Shown here piece by piece: positions 17,036 through 26,000 of a stretch of 64,000 bases of DNA (its first letter is position 1; every line of letters starts with the position of its first letter). The position numbers and the translations under genes are program-made. The DNA comes from Legionella longbeachae (GTDB lineage Bacteria; Pseudomonadota; Gammaproteobacteria; Legionellales; Legionellaceae): positions 1-64,000 of the forward strand of contig NZ_RXNW01000003.1 of the NCBI RefSeq assembly GCF_004283175.1. The letters are read 5' to 3'. The notes below the pieces were generated by a model, which had not been told where the DNA came from, searched no databases, and saw only the letters and a program-made list of their open reading frames with translations.

Positions 17036-20000
17036 GTGGTGAACAAAAATCGGGAAAATATAAAAGATATTCTTAATGAGCCCCTTGCAATTATTGGCAT
17101 GAATTGTCAATTTCCTGGAATGGATTCAGATGTAGAAGACATTGATTCATTTTATAAAATGTTGCTCAATGGGCAATCACCTGTCAAAGAAGTTCCTAAA
17201 AACCGTTGGAATGTTGACGAATATTATGATCCTGATCGTGACAAAGCCGATAAAATAATTGGTCGTAAGGGAGGTTTTCTTAATAATCCCCAATTGTTTG
17301 ATGCTTCTTTTTTTAAGATTGCGACTGTTGAAGCGAAACAAATGGATCCTCAGCATCGACTTTTTTTAGAGGTGGCAATTCGCGCTTTGAATCACGCTAA
17401 TCTCACGCTGGGCTCGCTTAGTAATTCAAATACAGGTGTTTTTTACGGCACTTCAGCCCAGGATTACAGTCAACTGAATTATAAAGACAATATTGAATTT
17501 AATGCGTACACTCAAATCGGAGCAGCAAGCAGTGCTGCAGCAGGAAGACTCTCTCATTTCCTCAACCTAAAAGGGCCAAGTTTGGCTGTGGATACAGCCT
17601 GTTCTTCTTCTTTATCCGCGCTTTGCCTTGCTGCAAACTCATTAAGAATAGGGCAGTGTTCCCTGGCAATTGTTGGAGGGGTTCACCTGAACCTTTGTCC
17701 TGAAAATTTTATTGGCTTAACTAAAGCCAACATGTTATCAGCCCATGATCAATGCAGTAGTTTTGATATAAAAGCGGATGGTTTTGTACGTAGTGAAGGC
17801 TGTGGTGTAGTGATTGTAAAACGTTTAAGCGATGCGATTAAAGACAATAATACTATTTTTGCAGTAGTAAAAAGTGTTGTCATGAATCAAGATGGTGAAG
17901 ATGGCACAGTATTAGTTGCACCAAATATCAAGGCTCAAATTGCACTTCATCAAGAGACATTAGCACAAGCAAATGTAACCGCAAGTGATATCGATTATCT
18001 GGAAGCTCATGGAACAGGTACTATTGTTGGTGACTCAGTTGAATTTAATGCTATTCAGCATGTGCATCAAGGCCTGCATTCTAAAGAGAAGCCTCTAATT
18101 ATCGGGGCATTAAAAAGTAACATAGGCCATGGTATCGCTTCCTCAGGGATTGCTTCACTGATTAAAGTGATATGTGCTTTATGGTATGAAAAAATTCCTC
18201 CAAACCTGCATTATTCAAAACCAAATCAAGCAATTGATCCACAGAAGATACCTGCATTTTTTCCAACACAAGAAATAGAATTTAAAAAGTTTAAAAATAA
18301 AAAACGGTATGTACAAGTATCTAACTTTGGTTTTAGCGGTACTAATGTCAGCGCTATTATTGAGGAGGCAGATAATACAGTAAGGTCAGAAAGCATAGAT
18401 GATGACCAACCCAAGTGTTTTGTTGTTTCAGCAAATAGCGAGTATTCACTGAAGCATATGATAACAAGTTATGTCTCCTATCTTAAAAATACTTCGACTT
18501 GCTTAAGGGATATTTGTTATACGCTGATTGATTGTCGTGACCATTTCAAATATCGCTGCGCCATCATTGCTAGTGATAAAAATACGTTAATCAAAAAAAT
18601 TGAGTCTCAGGAATATGAGCTGCACAAAGTAATCCTCAAAAAAGAAGTGAGGGAAATAACTCCCGATACCCAAAATATATGTGAAATTTATCTCGCTGGA
18701 TTTAATATTAAAATAGCCCCAAATGCCCTTCCATATTATAAGGTAGATTTGCCTCTGTATCATTTTGATAGAAAATCGTATTGGCATGAGTCAAGGGTAA
18801 AAAATTTAACCGCTGCATTGCAACAACAATCCCGGGAGCAACAAGTTGAAATCATCAAAAATCAACTGGCTGCAAAAATACAAACGCTTCTAAAAAGAGA
18901 ACGTATTGATGAATATGAAGATTTCGGTTCTCTGGGATTGACTCAAGAACTACTCGCTGAACTTGATCAAAGCATTTATGAAACGTTTTCCTGTACAATA
19001 TCAACCCCAGCTTTTTTAACTCTGGATAAGCTTGCACGACATTTACAACAGATCCTGTTGCCAGCTCCTGTTGTCCGCCAACCCACCGTCAACGTTCTCG
19101 ATAATGAACCTATTGCTATTATAGGAATGAGTTGTCGTTTTCCCAAAGCAACAAATATTGATGAATTTTTATCCCTTTTAGAACGAGGGGAAAGCGGTAT
19201 GGTCGATATTCCCTTAGATCGTTGGGATAATGAAAAATTTTATGATCCCGATGTTAATGCTTTAGGGCGACTTTACATCAAACAACTTGGACTTATAGAG
19301 CACATCAGAAATTTTGATGCTGAGTTCTTTAATATTAGTCCACGCGAAGCCAAGCTGATGTCACCACAGTTACGTGTGTTTTTAGAAACAAGCTACCATG
19401 CTTTAGAGAATGCGAATCTCCCTCTGACTAACATAAAAGACAGTAAAACCGGTGTGTTTGTCGGTGTTGGCACGAACGAGTATCCACGACTTTTAGCAGG
19501 GTTAGGGGTGGGGTTGGATGATCTAAATATTTATTTCGCTACAGGAAATGTGTTGAATGCCATTCCCGGACGAGTGGCTTATGCCTTTGATTTTCATGGT
19601 CCGATACAGGCAATTGATACGGCGTGTTCCTCGTCCATGACTGCAATTCATGATGCATGTGTGAGTTTACAGTCAGGTGATTGTGATATGGCATTGGCAG
19701 GTGGGGTCAATATTTTACTTGCTCCTGATTCAAATATTACCCTTTCAAAAGCAAGAATGTTATCTCCTGAAAGTCGCTGCAAGACATTTAGTGAAGATGC
19801 TGACGGTTATGCACGCAGTGAAGGATGTGGTGTTATTGTTTTAAAACGTTTAAGTACTGCTCTCAAGGATAAGGACACGATTCTTGCAGTCATTAAAGGG
19901 ACTTCAATTAATAGTGATGGTAAGAGCGGGGGCTTTACGGTTCCTAATGGGATTGCGCAAGAGGAAGTAATACGCAGCGCACTTGCGAAAGCAAATCTTT

Positions 20001-23000
20001 CCCCTGCTGATGTGGATTATATCGAAGCGCATGGCACAGGCACACCACTTGCTGATCCTATTGAAGTGAATGCACTCACTAAAATTTTTAGTGAAGCCCA
20101 CAGTCAAGAAAATCCACTTTACATCAGCTCAGTTAAAACGAATATAGGCCATTCAGAAAGTGCTTCGGGTGTGGCAGGAGTGATTAAAACAGTTTTAAGT
20201 TTACATACACACCAATTCTTTAAACACCTTAATTTTAAAAAATTAAACCCTCAAATTGAGCTAAAAAATACAGTTATTCCATTAAGTACTATGGATTGGC
20301 ATAAACAAAAAGGGTTAAGGTGTGCGGGTGTCAGTTCGTTTGGATTTAGTGGCGCCAATGCGCATGCAGTTCTTCAAGAAGTGCCGCTACGAGAGGTTGA
20401 ACCTCGTACTTTACCCCAAGAGTCCTTGTTATTGATTTCAGCTAAAAGCAAAACCGCTATTGAGTTACTTTTAGCAAGTTATCAAAAATTCTTGGCAAAC
20501 ACTGATGAAGAGTTTGCTGATATCTGCTATACCGCAGCAACATGCCGCAATCATTTCTTATTTCGAGTAGCAATTAAAGCAAAAACCGCTAAGGAAGCTG
20601 CATCCCTTATTGAACATAATGAATATAAGATTTATCAAATTAAAAAAGAAAAAAGTACCCCTTTATTTTTGCACCAATCAATGGCATTGGAGCAATTACA
20701 GACTGCATATCAAGATGGGGTCAAAATTGATTGGTTTAATTATTATAATACTCTTGCGGTAGGATTAAAGTCTGAACATACGCCAGACAAGAAAAATGAG
20801 GAAGCGACTTTTGGTGATAATTTCTTTATAAAAGTTAAATTGCCTTTATACGAATTTGATCGTGAAGAACATTGGTTCGAAACAAAAGATAAGTTAAAAG
20901 AGATAGCCATGCCTAAGGATTGGTGCTTTCAATTACAATGGCAGCATCAACCTTGTATTAAAAATCAGCGTAAAATCCAAGACAATCATTGGTTACTTCT
21001 GGGGGCGAAACATCTCGCATCCAGGTTCCAAGCACAGGGGTTATCTGTAGTTTCTGAAGAGGATAATTATCCCTTAGAGAAACTCAATGGGGTTTTATTT
21101 GCAATGGGTTTGGATTTTCCTGTAGCTAACGATATTGAATCCAATGTTACTTTTCAAAAAAATACCTTAAAAAGGTTATTAGCTTTGATCAAGGAACTCA
21201 ATCAGAAATCCATTAAATTACAACTCATTGTTCTTACAACAAATGCAATCACTGAACTTGCTGCAGGCAAACTTAATTTGAGTAATAGCCCTTTGATTGG
21301 ATTTTGTCGTACTTTGGTATTAGAACTGCCTCAATTCCATACAGTACTTATTGATTCAGAAAAAACGGATGATGAACATTATATCGCCCAGGTTATTGAT
21401 GAACTAAATTATAATGATGATCCGTATTACGAACATATTGTTGCCTATAGGGATAAGAAGCGGTTCATTGCGCGTTTGAAAAAAAACAAATTAGTAGACC
21501 GACGGCGTTCGCTTTATGGTGAGGGCCGTTATCTTGTTACCGGTGGTTGTGGTGGTTTAGGCTTGGTAACCGCGCAAGCGTTACTTTCCTCCGGAGCAAG
21601 AGAAGTTATTCTTACTTCAAGAAATGTAAATAAACCTGCAATAGAAGAAGCAATAAAAAAATTAAAATACAATTATACAGGAAGGACAATTCGTGCGATC
21701 AGTTTGGATGTTACCGATAAAGAGAAACTTCAAGCTTTGCTTGTGGACCTCAATAGTGACGGTTTACTCAAGGGAATTATTCATGCTGCTGGCGCCGCAG
21801 TTAAAGCAGCACTAATTGAACATACCGATAATGATATTGACCATTTGTTTTCTGCTAAAGTGCTGGGCGGATGGTATTTACATGAGCTGAGTCAAAATAT
21901 TGATTTGGATTTTTTTGTCGTTTACTCCTCGATTTCATCTGTATTTGGCAGCAATAAAGAGTCAGTGTACAGTGGTACAAATAGCTTTTTGGATGCGTTA
22001 ATTGCTGAACGACAACGTTTGGGTATGGTGGGTACAGCGATTGATTGGGGGCCTTGGGGCGAAGTGGGCATGGCGAAAAAACGCTCACAAGATCAAGGTC
22101 TAAAACAGTCCTTAATTAGTAATGAACAAGGTCATGCATTTATTAAAATCCTTATCAATGAGCAGTTAAGCCATGCGGCCATTATTTCACCAGATTACCT
22201 CAAGTTTATGCTTGATTTTGTCCCCAAACCTTTGCCTGCTTTTCATCAGTTTTTGGCGAATATTCTTATTGGTGTAGGTCAGGTATCTGATCAAAATTTA
22301 TCAGCATGGCTTAATGATTACCTTGAGGTGAATGTAGAAAATCGATTACAAGCGTGTATCGATCTGGTAACCAGCATTTGTAAAGAAATTCTTGAGATAT
22401 CAGATGCTGAAGATTTGGATGAAAATGAAGGATTTTTTGAACTTGGTTTTGACTCATTGATGATTACAGAGTTGGCTACCAAACTAAAGGAAAACTTAGC
22501 GCCCACACTAAAAGTAACTGCCACCATTGGTTTTGATTATCCATCGATTAATAAACTTGCCCAATATATAGAATCTGAACTGGATAAGCATTTAATTAAA
22601 AAGCAAGCTCCTAAACCTACAGTAGAAAAAATAGATGATTCAATTGCTATTATTGGTATGAGCTGTAATTTTCCTAATGCCCCGGATATCGCTGCTTTTG
22701 AGGCATTGCTTGAAGAGGGGCGAAGTGGTATGAGAGAGATTCCCATGGAGCGTTGGGATAATAAAAAATATTATGATCCCAATATGGATGCCCCTGGAAA
22801 ATCATATGTCAAGAAGCTGGGATTAATTGAAAATATCAAAGGTTTTGATGCCGTTTTTTTTGGAATTAGTCCTCGTGAAGCGAAATTGATGGAGCCGCAA
22901 CAACGAATGTTTTTAGCGTGTTCGTATCATGCTTTAGAACATGCAAATTACACCCCTGAGTCGTTACGTGGTAGTTTAACCGGCGTGTTTGCTGGGGTAG

Positions 23001-26000
23001 GTCCTAATGAATATTATGCGCAACTCGAAAAATCGGGTTTTTCTAATGAAGAATTAAGTGTTTATTCTATTACAGGTAATGTCTCCAATCTTATTCCAGG
23101 TCGAGTTGCCTATATCTTTGATTTTAAAGGGCCATCTATAAGTGTAGATACGGCATGTTCTTCATCAATGGTAGCGATTCATTACGCATGCCAAAGCTTA
23201 AAAAACAGGGAAGTCGATTATGCGTTAGCAGGCGGTGTCAACGTTTTATTAATGCCAGAGTCCAATGTTACTTTATGTAAAGCGAAAGCATTATCTCCGG
23301 ATGGCGAGTGTAAAACTTTTGATGAACATGCCGACGGTTATGCTCGCGCAGAAGGGTGTGGCGTGCTTTTCTTAAAAAGACTAACAGATGCATTGCGTGA
23401 TAAAGATACCATTTTAGCCGTCATTAAAGCATCAGCGGTTAATAATGATGGGAAATCTGCAGGATTAACTGTTCCTAATGGGATAAGCCAGGAAGAAGTG
23501 ATGAAGAAAGCGTTAAGTCAAACTGACTTAACAAACAGTGATATTAGTTATATTGAGACTCATGGAACAGGAACTCCTTTGGGCGATCCCATTGAAGTTC
23601 ATGCAATCAATAAAGTTTATGGAAATGGGCGTGGTCATGATAATCCATTATATCTTGGCGCTGTCAAAACCAATATTGGCCATCTTGAAAGTGCTGCAGG
23701 TGTTGCAAGTATTATTAAAGCCGTCATCAGTTTGCAAAAGAAAAAAATTTACCCGCTTTTAAATTTTAAAAAATTAAATCCACATATACATTTGGGTGAA
23801 ACGCGCCTTGCGTTGCAAAAAATGGATTGGAATACTCATACCAAGCTAAAATGTGTAGGTGTAAATGCATTTGGTTTTAGCGGTACTAATGCACATGTCA
23901 TTTTACAAGAATTTTCTGCCGCCTCCTTAACATCTGACAGTCTTAATGCTGTCGAGAACTACTCGCATGCTATGTCCCGCGATTTATCCGCGGGACATAG
24001 CAATCTTGCGCTGTCTATGGATGCCGCAGATAAATTTCGGGATGCAGGCAGAGAAGCACGGTTAAAAGTTCGTATACCACATCTACTTGTTTTCTCAGCC
24101 AAGTCCCAAAATTCCCTGGATAAGTTAACTGAAAATTATCAACAGTATTTGGCAACAACGACGAATGATTTTGGTGATATCTGTTTTACTGCTGCTACCT
24201 GTCGAGAACACCATACTTATCGTGTAGCTTTAGTGGCTCAAACTGCGAATGAGGCGAGTCAATTATTAGAAACAGCCCGATTCAATGAGGCACTTCATTT
24301 TGATGATCCAGCGCTTAAATCAGTATTCAATCTTTATCTACAAGGCAAGGAAGTGGACTGGGTTTCTTATTATAAAGCCGCGGGGAATGGTTATGCTAAA
24401 GTCAATCTACCCTACTATCCATTTGATCTTGTTGAGTTTTGGGTTGAAAAGAAAGCACCTCAAAATGCCTCTTTAGATGTTATTCATCCTCTTTTAGGGC
24501 AAATGTTTTCTCTCCCTGGAAATGAATATTTATTTTGCAATAAGCTCGATTTAGACCATTTTCCCTATATCCAACAAAATTATATTTTTGATAAAGTTGT
24601 ATTACCAGTAACGGCTTATATCGAAGCAGGCTTGGCAGCAGCCAAATTAGTTTTAAAGCGTAATGCTTTTTGTATTGAAAAATTTCATATTGAGCGCCCT
24701 TTATATCCTAAATCCGAACAAGAATTTCAGGTGCAAGTGAAACCCCAAAATGAGAACCAATTCAAAATAAACATCTTTGCGAAACAAGAAGACAATTGGC
24801 AATTATTTTCAGAAATGGAAATGGGTTTAGTAGCACCATCAATACCTGAATCTGTTGATCTTAATACCTTAAAATCTTCTTTTGTTCGCCATATTAAGTC
24901 ATTACAAATTTATGAATACTTTAAATCGCATTCTTTTTTTTATGATGAAAAGCTTCAGGTATTACAAGAGAGTTATATCGATAATGAGAACATGCTTTCA
25001 AAATTAGTATTACCAAAAACTGCTGATGGACAAAATTATTACTACCATCCTCTTTTACTGGATGGGGCTATGCAAAGTATTTGGTTGTTTGTTATGAATC
25101 ATGTTCCGCATTCAACTTATGTACCGTATGCCTTTGCGCGTATGATTACTTTTCAAGAAGCTCCTCGAAATGCTTGGGTACATCTTGTGCAACGAGCCTC
25201 TGATAATGAAAATGAACTTTGTTTTGATATAAAATTTTATGATAACTCTGGGTTGCAGATTGGTGAAATAGAAAAGCTTAAATTACGAAAAGTAACTCGA
25301 GCCCATTTCATTTCTTACGAACCTAACCTTCAACATCTTTATCATATTCGATGGAATACACTTAAGTTTAATTTATCTGCACAAACAGAAATTCCCGAAC
25401 TATTAGTGATTGCTTCAGATCCTGTATATGCCAAAAAAGTACTTGTAGATCTGAATTATCAATTCATAGACAATCTCAATGAGATTAAAAACATTGAAAA
25501 TAAGAATATTGTTTTTTTATATCATCAAGACCAATTCAATGCATTATTTCATTGTTGCCAGAAACTATTTAAGTTACGGCCCAATAGTTTTATTTTGGTG
25601 ACAGAAAATGCTTATGCAATTCATGATAAGGATAAAGTTAATCCTTACCATACAATGGCGAGTTCGTTTTGGAAAAGCTTTAGCAATGAGCTTGAGCTCA
25701 GTAAAAATTACATTGTTGATTTGGATGCCAAGAGTAACTTGTCTACTATTTTAAGCATTTTGTACTCTACGAGTAATTCTGAAAATCAATTTGCAGTTAG
25801 AGATTCAATTTATATTCCAAGACTGAAGAAAATGCAGTTGCCAACTAACCTTACTCAGGATGAAATGTCATTTAAAAGTGATGCGAGTTATTTGATCACA
25901 GGTGGGACTGGTGGGTTGGCACGATTGTTAATGGAATACCTCATGCAACGAGGGGCTCAACATATTATTATTACGAGTAGATCTGAATGCCCAAACCCTA

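Noticed and set aside
23980-24060. GHS near the KS3-linker junction as a possible acyltransferase site
   Set aside because: It comes from the palindromic insert (SAGHSNLALS); there is no GHSxG context and no flanking AT fold.
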